Shown here: positions 1 to 8,033 of the stretch, piece after piece | Layout: each line of letters starts with the position of its first letter | Position numbering within the stretch: the first letter of the stretch is position 1 | Translations under genes and position numbers: made by a program | Assembly: GCA_902489775.1 (NCBI GenBank) | Contig: CABUBH010000020.1 | Location: 1 to 34,734, forward strand | Length of the DNA stretch: 34,734 nt | From: an uncultured Collinsella sp. | GTDB lineage: Bacteria > Actinomycetota > Coriobacteriia > Coriobacteriales > Coriobacteriaceae | Reading direction: 5' to 3' | Notes under the pieces: model-generated | What the model saw: only the letters and a program-made list of their open reading frames with translations | The model's database searches: none | Told to the model about the DNA's origin: nothing

Positions 1-60
1 GAGGCCGAGCGCAAATTTGATTCTAAAAAACACCTTGCCAAATAGGAGCGTCAGGACGGA

Positions 61-97
61 GGAAGCCCCGCAGCGCGTAGCGCGCGGCGGGGCTTCC
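61..97. repeat. GC-rich perfect hairpin downstream of the aldolase
   Basis: Arms GGAAGCCCCGC (61-71) and its exact complement (87-97) enclose a second small stem (GCGCG 73-77 with CGCGC 81-85). It lies about 80 bp past the aldolase stop on that gene's downstream side. No T-tract follows on either strand, so it may be an RNA 3' end structure or an intergenic repeat rather than a classical intrinsic terminator. The rest of 1-175 holds no gene I can support. Confidence 0.55.
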
Positions 98-175
98 GAC
101 ATGTCCGAGGACGTTCTGAGAGATAGGCCCTTTTCCGTTTCCGGACGGCCCGGTGGGATCAGAGTACCCTTGCTG

Positions 176-1033
176 TTACTCTGCTTTGCCCACAGAGTTA
201 AGGTTGGTCATGCGGATCTTAACCAGCTCGGTGATCTCGCGCATGCCCTCCTTGGCCGGCTTCTTGGGGTCGAAGCAGGCGGGGTTCTCGGCCATGTAGG
301 CCATGAAGCCCTTGGTGTAGGCCTGACGCAGCTCGGTGGCATAGTTGACCTTGCAGATGCCGTTCTTCACGGCCTCGGCAACCTGCTCATCGGGCACACC
401 AGAGGTGCCGTGCAGGACCAGCGGCACGTCGACGGCGTCGCGGATGGCCTTGACCACGGACTGCTCGATGTGCGGATCGCTCGTGTACACGCCGTGGCTG
501 GTGCCAACGCCAATGGCCAGCGAGGTGCAGCCAGTGCGCTCGACGAACTCCTTGGCCTCGGCGGGATCGGTGTAGGGGCTCTCGCCCTCAACCGCGGGAC
601 CGTCGTCCTCCTTGCCGCCAACCTTGCCGAGTTCGGCCTCGACGGGCACGCCCATGGCACGGCCAGCGTCGGCGACGGACTTGGTCAGAGCGATGTTGTC
701 CTCGAAGGACTCGTGCGAACCGTCGATCATGACGGAGGTGTAGCCAGTGCGGAAGGCCTGCATGCAGCGGTCATAGCCATCGCCGTGATCGAGGTGCAGA
801 GCGACGGGCACGGAAGCGCGCTCGGCGGCAGCCTTGACCATGCCGTAGAAGTAGTCCAGACCAGCGGTCTTGATGGTGCCCGGGGTGGTCTGCATGATGA
901 CGGGGGACTTGGTCTCCTCGGCAGCGGCCAGAACGGCCATAACAAACTCGAGGTTCTCGACGTTGAAAGCGCCAACAGCGTAGTGGCCGGCCTGAGCGTC
1001 CTTGAGCATCTTTTCGGTGGTAACAAGTGCCAT
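176..1033 (-). CDS. Class II ketose-bisphosphate aldolase (tagatose-/fructose-1,6-bisphosphate)
   Basis: A 285-residue cytoplasmic protein of the zinc-dependent class II aldolase family (Fba/GatY/KbaY), which splits a ketose 1,6-bisphosphate into DHAP and glyceraldehyde-3-phosphate. Visible motifs are LHLDHGDGYD near residue 79 (catalytic Asp82 and zinc ligand His83), EAELGKVGG near the middle, then GTSHGVY and HGTSGVP, which supply further His ligands and phosphate-binding loops. The ATG at 1033 is chosen because GAGGAG lies just upstream; an in-frame ATG further out lacks such a site. It diverges from a DeoR regulator. No class I LacD aldolase is seen, so this enzyme probably completes the LacABC tagatose-6-phosphate pathway encoded 9 kb away. 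Sequence alone cannot separate a tagatose from a fructose preference, so no gene symbol is given. Confidence 0.9.
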   Translation of the reverse strand: MALVTTEKMLKDAQAGHYAVGAFNVENLEFVMAVLAAAEETKSPVIMQTTPGTIKTAGLDYFYGMVKAAAERASVPVALHLDHGDGYDRCMQAFRTGYTSVMIDGSHESFEDNIALTKSVADAGRAMGVPVEAELGKVGGKEDDGPAVEGESPYTDPAEAKEFVERTGCTSLAIGVGTSHGVYTSDPHIEQSVVKAIRDAVDVPLVLHGTSGVPDEQVAEAVKNGICKVNYATELRQAYTKGFMAYMAENPACFDPKKPAKEGMREITELVKIRMTNLNSVGKAE

Positions 1034-1087
1034 GAGCGTTTGCTCCTCTCCCTCGCCCGCATCTGGACATCGGGCGTAGTTGTTCAC

Positions 1088-1367
1088 AAGGCGTTTACCT
1101 TGCGTTTTGCTGCGCTCATTGTATGAAATTCAGCAGCTTTGCACGTGCGAGATATTGAGCCCATGCAGGTCAATACAGTCATTTTTGAAAAGCAAACGGA
1201 AGAAATTTGAGCCGAGTGAACATGTTCGATATTGAATTTTGGGCGTTCAGCGTCTTTCTTTTATAGAAAAGATAAGTAATCGAAAGGTGTTTTCTTACTC
1301 AAAAAGAAAATGAACGAAAATAGAGTCAACACAATTCCTGCAAATTTCAGACGATGATGGAGCAGAT
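1088..1367. promoter_or_regulatory. Divergent control region between aldolase and DeoR regulator
   Basis: An AT-rich stretch between two divergent starts, so it must hold both promoters. It contains the perfect 10-bp palindrome GAACATGTTC (1218-1227). Overlapping it is the reverse complement of CAATATCGAACA (1223-1234), a 12-mer found exactly at two other sugar-gene promoters here. Repeated AAAAGAAAA/TTTCTTTT tracts (1255-1320) are candidate DeoR contact sites. Exact -35/-10 boxes could not be assigned. Confidence 0.5.
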
Positions 1368-2171
1368 ATGGCCCACGCAACAACCCGAGCTTTCGCCGAC
1401 GAGCGTCGTTCCGCCATCATGGAGATGCTCGATCATAATGCCTCGGTGCAGGTAGCAGAAATCGCCCAGACCTTTGGCGTGTCCTCCGTCACCGCCCGCG
1501 CCGACCTGGACGCGCTCGCCGAAGCAGGCAAGCTGCGCCGCACGCATGGCGGTGCCGTATCGCTCCACAAACGCCTGACCGTCTCCACGCAGGATCGCCG
1601 CATCAATGTCAACGTCGCCGCCAAGCAGGCCATCGCGCAAAGCGCCATCGAGCTCGTCAACGACGGCGACACGTTGCTCGTCGACTCGGGCACCACGGCG
1701 CTCGAGTTCGTCCGGCTCCTCGATCAACGCGACGGTATCACCGTCATCACAGCAGACATTACCATTGCCGATTACATCGACGAGAGCATGCCCTCAGTCG
1801 ATGTCGTCATGCTGGGCGGGGCGCTGCGCAAAGGTCATCGTTATTTGTACGGACCGCTCACTATGCAAGCGCTCCAAATGGTCCATGCCGATCTTGCCGT
1901 CATGTGCCCTGGCGCTTTTGTCCCCAGTTGCGGCTTTACGACCGACTTTCCGCAGATGGCCGAGACCAAAGCGGCTATGGTCGGTGCCGCCCGTCAAAGC
2001 GTCGCCCTCATGGACGCCAGCAAGGTTAACGGACGCGGCATGTACCGCTTTGCTGAGCTTGCCGATGTCGACTCCATCGTGATGGACCGTGATCCCAACG
2101 AGGCCGTCGCCACCTCAATCGCCGAGGCCACTGACAGCTCACGCCCAGCCCTCGTCATCGCCCGCATCTAA
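1368..2171 (+). CDS. DeoR/GlpR-family transcriptional regulator
   Basis: A 267-residue cytoplasmic DNA-binding protein. Residues about 12-65 form the DeoR-type winged helix-turn-helix (VQVAEIAQTFGVSSVTARAD, then LRRTHGGAV, the family's hallmark wing). The rest is the DeoR C-terminal sugar-phosphate sensor domain, with the DSGTTALEF, MLGGALRKGHRYLYGP and MDASKV elements that form the phosphosugar pocket. Length is normal for the family (about 250-265). The ATG at 1368 follows a GGAG. Family members usually repress sugar operons and are released by a phosphorylated intermediate. Its divergent position makes the aldolase gene the obvious target, with tagatose or fructose phosphates as plausible effectors (inference). 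It differs clearly from the second DeoR protein at 31361-32125, which has the more typical TIRRDL helix. Confidence 0.9.
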   Translation: MAHATTRAFADERRSAIMEMLDHNASVQVAEIAQTFGVSSVTARADLDALAEAGKLRRTHGGAVSLHKRLTVSTQDRRINVNVAAKQAIAQSAIELVNDGDTLLVDSGTTALEFVRLLDQRDGITVITADITIADYIDESMPSVDVVMLGGALRKGHRYLYGPLTMQALQMVHADLAVMCPGAFVPSCGFTTDFPQMAETKAAMVGAARQSVALMDASKVNGRGMYRFAELADVDSIVMDRDPNEAVATSIAEATDSSRPALVIARI

Positions 2172-2176
2172 AAATA

Positions 2177-2217
2177 AAAACCACCACAAAGGTGCCTGTC
2201 CCCTTTGTGGTGGTTTT
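2177..2217. terminator. Bidirectional intrinsic terminator
   Basis: A perfect 16-bp inverted repeat (AAAACCACCACAAAGG at 2177-2192, complement at 2202-2217) with a 9-nt loop. The A-run on one side and T-run on the other let it stop transcription from both the DeoR gene (plus) and the converging flavodiiron gene (minus). Confidence 0.9.
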
Positions 2218-2238
2218 GACGGTAGAAGCGAGCCGTTG

Positions 2239-3399
2239 TTACTTGGACAGCTCGTCGGCGAGGGCTTCGATCTGGGCGCGCGATGCGTCGTTGAGCGAAC
2301 CCAGGACGGTCACCTTGTTCTGCGTCAGGGTGATGTCCTTCATGCCCTCGAGCTCCTTGGTCATGACCTTGGCAGCGGCGGGTGCCCAGGAACCGGCCTC
2401 GACGAGTGCCACCGTGCGGTTCTGGTAGGCATGCTCGGCGAGCGTGTGGATGAAGGTGCTCATGAACGGGAAGATCTCGCCCTGGTAGGTGATGGAAGCG
2501 AGCACCAGGCGGTCATAGCGGAACGCATCCTCAACGGCCTCGGCCATGTCGTCGCGAGCCAAGTCAAAGACGGAAACCTTCTGGCCGCGGGCCTCGAGCG
2601 CAGACGCAAGCTCCTCAACGGCGGCCTTCAGATGGCCGTACACGCTCGCATAGGCAATCGTGATGCCCTCGTCCTCGGGCTGATAGCTCGACCAGGTGTT
2701 GTAGGTGTCGAGGTAATAGCCCAGATTCTCGGTAAGAACAGGACCATGGAGCGGACAGATGATCTGGATATCCAGATCGGCGGCCTTCTTGAGCACGGTC
2801 TGCACGAATTTGCCGAACTTACCGACGATGCCAAAGTAGTAGCGGCGAGCCTCGCAAGCCCAGCCCTCGGGGTCCTCGATGTCGTTGGCGCCAAACTTGC
2901 CAAAGCCGTCGGCACTAAAGAGCACCTTGTCGGTAGACTCGTAGGAGAAGATCACCTCGGGCCAGTGAACGTTGGGAGCGCCGACAAACGTTAGGCTGTG
3001 ACCGCCCAGATCGAGCACGTCGCCCTCTTTGACGACCATCTTGCGCTCGGGGTAGTCGGTGCCAAAGTAGTTGACCATCATGCGGAAGGCGCCCATGCTG
3101 GCCACAATCTGTGCCTGGGGATAGCGTTCCATAAAGGCGGCGATACCGGCGGAGTGATCGGGCTCCATGTGATGGACGACCAGGTAGTCGGGCGTACGGC
3201 CGTCGAGCGCGGCCTCGAGGTTGCCGAGCCATTCGTCGACAAAGCCAGCGTCAACCGAATCGGCGACAGCGATTTTATCGCCCAAGATAACATAGCTGTT
3301 GTATGCCATGCCGTTCTCGGACACATCGTACTGGCCCTCGAACAGGTCAATGTCGTGATCGTCGACGCCAACGTAGCGGATATCCTTGGTGATCTCCAT
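2239..3399 (-). CDS. fprA: Flavodiiron protein (A-type flavoprotein, FprA-like)
   Basis: A 386-residue cytoplasmic protein with the two-domain flavodiiron layout. The N-terminal metallo-beta-lactamase-like domain (about 1-245) carries the diiron signature H77-x-E79-x-D81-H82 within VVHHMEPDHSAG, followed by NVHWPE, FSADGFG and CPLHGP, which provide the remaining ligands. The C-terminal flavodoxin domain (about 250-386) begins ITIAYASVYGH, the FMN phosphate loop. Family members reduce O2 to water and/or NO to N2O, protecting anaerobes from oxygen or nitrosative stress. The ATG at 3399 is preferred over one 42 bp upstream because AGGAGG lies at proper distance. A possible -10 (TATGAT, minus strand) is at 3437-3442. 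It is the only gene in the first half with no evident sugar role. Confidence 0.93.
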   Translation of the reverse strand: MEITKDIRYVGVDDHDIDLFEGQYDVSENGMAYNSYVILGDKIAVADSVDAGFVDEWLGNLEAALDGRTPDYLVVHHMEPDHSAGIAAFMERYPQAQIVASMGAFRMMVNYFGTDYPERKMVVKEGDVLDLGGHSLTFVGAPNVHWPEVIFSYESTDKVLFSADGFGKFGANDIEDPEGWACEARRYYFGIVGKFGKFVQTVLKKAADLDIQIICPLHGPVLTENLGYYLDTYNTWSSYQPEDEGITIAYASVYGHLKAAVEELASALEARGQKVSVFDLARDDMAEAVEDAFRYDRLVLASITYQGEIFPFMSTFIHTLAEHAYQNRTVALVEAGSWAPAAAKVMTKELEGMKDITLTQNKVTVLGSLNDASRAQIEALADELSK

Positions 3400-3528
3400 C
3401 AGGCAAAGCCTCCTAGATAGACAAAAGAGCCCGTCTATCATAGCACTCGACTACATCCCAACAGCTATCTACCGATATCCTTACCGATTGTTATTGAAAT
3501 ACGATAAATCGCCGTTTACCTGCGCAAA

Positions 3529-4560
3529 CTATGAGCGTGGTATCGCCGTGCTATGTCGAATAATGAGCTGGCCGGGAATACGAATGGCAACGGTTTTGCC
3601 CGCCGTACCCGCCTCGGGAACCGCATGCTCAAACACCTCGCGTCCGCGCTGATGCAGATCGAACCGTACGGTCGTGAGCTCGTTGTGCGCGACAAAGTCA
3701 TCAAGCGAATCGTCGACGCCCACCACGCTCACGTCTTCGGGCACGCGCAGGCCGCTATCGCGCAGCGCTGCAATCGCGCCATTTGCCATCTGGTCGTTTG
3801 CCGCGTAAATCGCCGTCATGGTGCGATCGTGCTCGGCCAGGTACCTGCCGGCCTCGTAGCCACTGTTGGCAGACCAGTCGCCCTCGAGCGGCTCTGCCGG
3901 CTCGATGTGTTTACGCTCGAGCGCATCCTGCCAGCCAGCGCGGCGAAATTGCTCGTCGATCGAGAACGACGGGCCGCCAATATAGCGAATCTGCCCGTGC
4001 CCCAGCTCAAACAGGTGATCCATAAGCAAGAGCGAGCAGCCGTAATGGTCGGAATCGACCGTAGTCACGCGCGGATGCGCGTACATGGTAACGATGACCG
4101 TTCCAATGCCCGGCAGTGGATCAAACGTCTCAAAATCGGGCGCCATGCGGCTCATGCCGATGATGATGCCGTCCACCGGCAATGCGGCCATACGACGCGT
4201 GGCCTCGGCAAGCGAGAATTCCTCGGTCTTGGACATCTCGACCAGCGTGATGGCGCAATTATGCTCGCGAGCAGCGCTGGCGATGCCATCGATCATTGAG
4301 AGGTTGCCAAACTTAGTGACATCGTTGACGCACAGGCCGACCGAATGGTAACGGCCGTCGCGCAGCGAGCGACCGGCATAACTCGGACGAAAGCCGAGCT
4401 CTTGCATAGCGGCTTGCACGCGCTGGCGCGTCTGCTCGTTGACGTTAGGCAAGCCGTTGGCGACGCGAGAAACCGTCTGCTGCGAAACGCCAGCAGCGCG
4501 GGCGACGTCGGCCATGGAGACCGGACGCGTACCTGCATCGTTGGACGGGCGCCTTGCCAC
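3529..4560 (-). CDS. LacI-family transcriptional regulator A (likely galactose repressor)
   Basis: A 343-residue regulator. Residues 15-40 hold the LacI helix-turn-helix (SMADVARAAGVSQQTVSRV) with the hinge helix soon after (SYAGRSLRDGRYHSVGL). The remainder is a periplasmic-binding-protein-like effector domain with DGIIIGMSRM, TTVDSDHYG, YAANDQMANGAIAAL and VSVVGVDDS. The two leading recognition-helix residues are QQ, unlike its three paralogues in this window. It is transcribed away from galK-galT, and three operator-like sites lie between, so repression of galKT with galactose or a derivative as inducer is the likely role (inference). The flavodiiron gene lies 129 bp downstream on the same strand. 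Confidence 0.92.
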   Translation of the reverse strand: MARRPSNDAGTRPVSMADVARAAGVSQQTVSRVANGLPNVNEQTRQRVQAAMQELGFRPSYAGRSLRDGRYHSVGLCVNDVTKFGNLSMIDGIASAAREHNCAITLVEMSKTEEFSLAEATRRMAALPVDGIIIGMSRMAPDFETFDPLPGIGTVIVTMYAHPRVTTVDSDHYGCSLLLMDHLFELGHGQIRYIGGPSFSIDEQFRRAGWQDALERKHIEPAEPLEGDWSANSGYEAGRYLAEHDRTMTAIYAANDQMANGAIAALRDSGLRVPEDVSVVGVDDSLDDFVAHNELTTVRFDLHQRGREVFEHAVPEAGTAGKTVAIRIPGQLIIRHSTAIPRS

Positions 4561-4652
4561 AGGATCACCTTCACCCTTGCGAGATCTGAATAGCGTGAAT
4601 GCCGGCCCGGGCAGAAATACATCCCGCGCCGAGGCCCGCTATCGTCGGACGC

Positions 4653-4668
4653 ATGTTAACGTACTCTA
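4653..4668. promoter_or_regulatory. LacI-type operator, gal site 1
   Basis: ATGTTAAC.GTACTCTA matches the 16-bp pattern ATGNNNAC.GTNNNCAT seen beside every LacI gene here, with a degraded right half. It lies about 90 bp upstream of regulator A, on the regulator's side of the divergent region, which suggests autoregulation. Its centre is 123 bp from site 2. Confidence 0.6.
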
Positions 4669-4775
4669 CTTTTTCTATCTGCACCTCTTCTGCTTTATAA
4701 GTCCATACGGCAGCACCGTTCACGGCTGTATTTCTACCGATTACCAGATTCTCAAAAAGTGACAAGCGTTGTGTT

Positions 4776-4791
4776 ATGAGTACGTTAACAT
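4776..4791. promoter_or_regulatory. LacI-type operator, gal site 2
   Basis: ATGAGTAC.GTTAACAT. The 18 bases 4773-4790 are the exact reverse complement of 4841-4858 (site 3), so the two form a perfect 18-bp inverted pair with centres 64 bp apart. Such spacing suits DNA looping or cooperative binding (inference). Confidence 0.72.
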
Positions 4792-4839
4792 AGCCCGTAA
4801 CGTGCGGTATCGTGAACACCTGGTTCATGCCGCTTCAAG

Positions 4840-4855
4840 TTGTTAACGTACTCAT
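4840..4855. promoter_or_regulatory. LacI-type operator, gal site 3 (galK proximal)
   Basis: TTGTTAAC.GTACTCAT, about 45-60 bp upstream of the galK ATG, where a bound repressor would cover the promoter or early transcript. It is the exact inverted copy of site 2 over 18 bp. Confidence 0.75.
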
Positions 4856-4898
4856 AACGACGCAAAACTCAGCCGTACGCGCCAAGGAAAGGACTCCC

Positions 4899-6104
4899 AT
4901 GACCACCCCCGACGATAAGACATTTGCCACGCTCGCCAAGCTGTTTGAGGAGGAGTTTGGCCCCATCGGCGACCGCCAGGTGCTCTACGTGCACGCGCCC
5001 GGCCGTTCCGAGATCAGCGGCAATCACACCGATCACGAAGGCGGCCACGTTATCGCCGGCTCGCTCGATGTCGCCGTTGACGGTATCGCCGTGGCAACCG
5101 ATTCCAACAAGGTCCGCGTCGCCGACGAGGGCTACCCCACGTTTGAGATTACCCTCGACACGCTGAATGTTCAGGAGTCCGAGAAGGGCACGTCCGCAAG
5201 CCTCGTCCGCGGCATGGCCTACGAGGTCGCAGCGCTTGGTGTTGAGCCCAAGGGTTTCGACTTCGCCTTTACCTGCTCCGTCCCCTCGGGCGGCGGTCTT
5301 TCGAGCTCCGCTGCTGTCGAGGCGGCATACGGCCGCGCTATGGAGACGCTTTGGGGCGCGCCCGCGATTGAGCCCGTCGCACTCGCCCAGATGAGCCAGC
5401 GCACCGAGAACAACTATTACGGCAAGCCCTGCGGTCTGATGGACCAGGCCGCCGTTTGCTTGGGCGGCCTCGCCTACATGGACTTTGAGGATCAGGCCCA
5501 GCCTAAGACCCAGAAGCTCGAACTCAACTTTGAGGATCACGGCTACGCGCTCGTGCTCGTTAAGGTTGGCGCCGACCATGTGGCCGCCACCGACGACTAC
5601 GCCGCCGTTCCGCGCGAGATGCAGGACGTCGCCGCCGAGTTTGGCAAGGCACGCCTATGCGAGGTCGACGTTGCCGACTTTGACGCCAAGCTCCCCGAGC
5701 TGCGCGCCAAGCTGGGCGACCGCGCCTGCCTGCGCGCCGTTCACTACTGGTACGAGAACGGCCTGGTCGATAAGCGCTGGGCTGCCCTGAACGCCGGCGA
5801 CATCGACCAGTTCCTGGTCCTGACGCGCAAGTCCGGCGCCAGCTCTGCCATGTACCTGCAGAATGTCGTTGCCAAGCTGGGCTCCGAGCAGCCCTCGATG
5901 TATGCCCTAGCACTGGCCGAGCATGTGCTTGACGGCCGCGGCGCCGTCCGCATCCACGGCGGCGGCTTTGGTGGCACCATCCAGGCCTTCGTGCCGCTCG
6001 ACCTAGTCGACACCTTTATTACCAAGATGAACGGCTGGCTGGGCGAGGGCTCTGCCCGTCACTACGCAATTTCTGACAAGGGGGCTTACGCGGCATGGCT
6101 GTAA
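4899..6104 (+). CDS. galK: Galactokinase
   Basis: A 401-residue GHMP-family kinase that phosphorylates galactose at C1, the entry step of the Leloir pathway in the cytoplasm. All three family motifs are visible: GRSEISGNHTDH (about 35-46; galactokinase signature), PSGGGLSSSAA (about 129-139; ATP-binding loop) and GGGFGGT near the C terminus. CGLMDQ (about 178-183) carries the catalytic Asp. The ATG at 4899 is chosen because AAGGAAAGGA lies just before it; the frame is open for 29 codons upstream but those codons run through operator site 3. It overlaps galT, so the two are almost certainly cotranscribed and translationally coupled. Confidence 0.96.
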   Translation: MTTPDDKTFATLAKLFEEEFGPIGDRQVLYVHAPGRSEISGNHTDHEGGHVIAGSLDVAVDGIAVATDSNKVRVADEGYPTFEITLDTLNVQESEKGTSASLVRGMAYEVAALGVEPKGFDFAFTCSVPSGGGLSSSAAVEAAYGRAMETLWGAPAIEPVALAQMSQRTENNYYGKPCGLMDQAAVCLGGLAYMDFEDQAQPKTQKLELNFEDHGYALVLVKVGADHVAATDDYAAVPREMQDVAAEFGKARLCEVDVADFDAKLPELRAKLGDRACLRAVHYWYENGLVDKRWAALNAGDIDQFLVLTRKSGASSAMYLQNVVAKLGSEQPSMYALALAEHVLDGRGAVRIHGGGFGGTIQAFVPLDLVDTFITKMNGWLGEGSARHYAISDKGAYAAWL

Positions 6105-7723
6105 TGACTGATGTGCGCGAGGCCGCGCAGGGCCTGATTGAGTATGCCATCCATCGATCGATGATCGGACAGGACGATCGCATCTGGGCATACAACACCA
6201 TTCTGGAGTGCATCGGTGCTACGGGCCCGGCGCTCGACATGGCCTGGGCACTCAAGACCGAGAAGATTTCGCTCTTGCACCCCGATACCCTGCCCGATTT
6301 TGACCTGGAGGGCACGCTCGCCGCGCTTTCCGAGGCCGCCGTTGCCAACGGTGCTGCCGAGGACACGGTGTCGGGCCGCGACCGCATCGCCATGCGCATC
6401 ATGGGCGCGCTCATGCCGAGGCCTTCGGTTGTAAACGAGGAGTTCAACGGCCGCATGGGCGTCAACGAGCCCCGCGCCGCGACCGACTGGTTCTACGGTC
6501 TGTGCTGCGACGCCGGCTACGTGCGCCGTGCCGCCATCGCGCGCAACATCAAATGGCGCACCCCCACCAACTGGGGCGACCTGGAGATCACCATCAACCT
6601 GTCGAAGCCCGAGAAGGACCCGCGCGACATTGCCGCAGCCGGCGCCGCAAAGAACACGGGTGAGAAGTATCCCGCCTGCCAGCTGTGCATCGAGAACGAG
6701 GGCTATCCCGGACGCTCCGCCGCAGCCGACGGCGACGCTCACCCCGCCCGCCAGAACCTACGCGTTATCCCCATTCAGCTCGACGGCGAGCGTTGGGGCT
6801 TCCAGTACAGCCCGTACGCATACTTTAACGAGCACTGCATTGCTATGAGCTCCGAGCATCGCCCGATGCACGTCGACCGCAAGGGGCTGACCTGCCTGCT
6901 CGATTTTGTGGACCTGTTCCCGCACTACTTTATTGGCTCCAACGCCGACCTGCCCATCGTGGGCGGCTCGATTCTGTCGCACGACCACTTCCAGGGCGGC
7001 GCGCACGAGTTCCCCATGATGCATGCCGCCGAGGTCTCGCAGTTTAGCGTGCCCGGCTTTGACCAGGTCAGCGGCACCGTGTTGCAGTGGCCGCTTTCGG
7101 TGCTGCGGCTGCGCTCGCACGACCGCGCCCAGTTGCTCGACGCTGCCGAGAAGATTATCCTCGCTTGGCGTGAGTGGACCGATGAATCGGTTGGCGTTAT
7201 CGCACACACGACCGACGGCGTAGCGCACAACACCGTGACGCCCGTCATCCGCCGCGTCGACTCCCGCGGCAATGCTGGCGGCGAGATCTACGAGGCCTAC
7301 CTGGCGCTTCGCTGCAACATCACGACCGACGAGCATCCGCTGGGCGTTTTCCACCCGCATGCCGAGTATCACCATATTAAAAAGGAAAACATCGGCCTGA
7401 TCGAGGTCATGGGCCTGGCCATTCTTCCGCCGCGCCTGGTTCCCGAGCTCGGCGCTATCCGCGAGCATCTGCTGGCAGCCAAGGCCGACGCCAGCTACGA
7501 TCTGGCCGGTGCGATCGAGGGCGATGACCTTTGCCGCAGCCACGCCGCATGGGCCGAGGATGTCTATGCCCGCCGCGCCGACGAGCTTACGGCCGACAAC
7601 GCCATCGATATCCTGCACGAGGAGGTCGGCGTGGTGTTTGGCCACGTGCTCGACAACGCCGGCGTCTTCAAGTGGGACGAGGCAGGACGCGCCGCCCAAC
7701 AGCGCTTTATCGACTCGCTGTAG
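6095..7723 (+). CDS. galT: Galactose-1-phosphate uridylyltransferase, Firmicute type
   Basis: A 542-residue cytoplasmic enzyme that swaps UMP between UDP-glucose and galactose-1-phosphate. The length fits the long GalT class typical of Firmicutes rather than the 350-residue E. coli type. Visible motifs include SHDHFQGGAHEFPMM (His296-x-His298), where this class has its nucleotide-transfer region, and an upstream ACQLCIENEGYPG segment. The ATG at 6095 overlaps galK by 10 nt and has a G-run (AAGGGGG) about 10 nt upstream. A second in-frame ATG at 6104 overlaps the galK stop as TAATG and is an equally possible start. A strong terminator follows, so galKT is a two-gene operon. No galE is nearby. 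Confidence 0.95.
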   Translation: MAVMTDVREAAQGLIEYAIHRSMIGQDDRIWAYNTILECIGATGPALDMAWALKTEKISLLHPDTLPDFDLEGTLAALSEAAVANGAAEDTVSGRDRIAMRIMGALMPRPSVVNEEFNGRMGVNEPRAATDWFYGLCCDAGYVRRAAIARNIKWRTPTNWGDLEITINLSKPEKDPRDIAAAGAAKNTGEKYPACQLCIENEGYPGRSAAADGDAHPARQNLRVIPIQLDGERWGFQYSPYAYFNEHCIAMSSEHRPMHVDRKGLTCLLDFVDLFPHYFIGSNADLPIVGGSILSHDHFQGGAHEFPMMHAAEVSQFSVPGFDQVSGTVLQWPLSVLRLRSHDRAQLLDAAEKIILAWREWTDESVGVIAHTTDGVAHNTVTPVIRRVDSRGNAGGEIYEAYLALRCNITTDEHPLGVFHPHAEYHHIKKENIGLIEVMGLAILPPRLVPELGAIREHLLAAKADASYDLAGAIEGDDLCRSHAAWAEDVYARRADELTADNAIDILHEEVGVVFGHVLDNAGVFKWDEAGRAAQQRFIDSL

Positions 7724-7777
7724 AGCACGGGCCCGGACACTCACCGGCAGCCCGCACGACATAACCACCCACACGAC

Positions 7778-7817
7778 AACGGCGCCCGCCGGCAACATCG
7801 CCGACGGGCGCCGTTTT
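7778..7817 (+). terminator. Terminator of galKT
   Basis: Arms 7778-7793 and 7800-7815 pair over 16 bp with one mismatch (core AACGGCGCCCG) and run straight into TTTT. It lies about 55 bp after the galT stop. Confidence 0.88.
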
Positions 7818-7849
7818 CTGATGCAAGGGTAGCTAATTTGCACCAAAAC

Positions 7850-7884
7850 AAGGAGTGTTCCAAACTGCCGGCAGAGAAGGAGCG
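7850..7884. repeat. 35-bp direct repeat, left copy (flanks ATPase gene)
   Basis: Matches 9359-9393 at 31 of 35 positions; the shared core is CCAAACTGCCGGCA. One copy lies on each side of the DUF4143 ATPase gene, in the same orientation, with 1.5 kb between. Confidence 0.7.
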
Positions 7885-7904
7885 CCCCAGGTGCCGACCT
7901 AAAC

Positions 7905-7998
7905 CCCACATTATTCGATGGAAAAACGTGGTTACCTCCCACATTATTCGATGGAAAAACGTGGTTTACTCCCACATTTTTCGATGGAAAGACCGAAA
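7905..7998. repeat. Three tandem 33-bp repeats upstream of the ATPase gene
   Basis: Units start at 7905, 7938 and 7971, exactly 33 bp apart. Each begins CCCACATT and includes TTCGATGGAAA; the first two continue into AAACGTGG, and the third degrades after GGAAAG. CCAC and GTGG at the ends of the first two units can pair. The array ends about 35 bp before the ATG at 8034 and should overlap the promoter, so it looks like an operator array rather than CRISPR. Confidence 0.82.
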
Positions 7999-8033
7999 CG
8001 GTCTTATACTAACCATGATCGTTAGGAGGCAGT

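Noticed and set aside
7905..7998. CRISPR array or replication iterons
   Set aside because: Repeats are directly tandem with no unique spacers, only three copies, and sit at a promoter; there is no replication gene.
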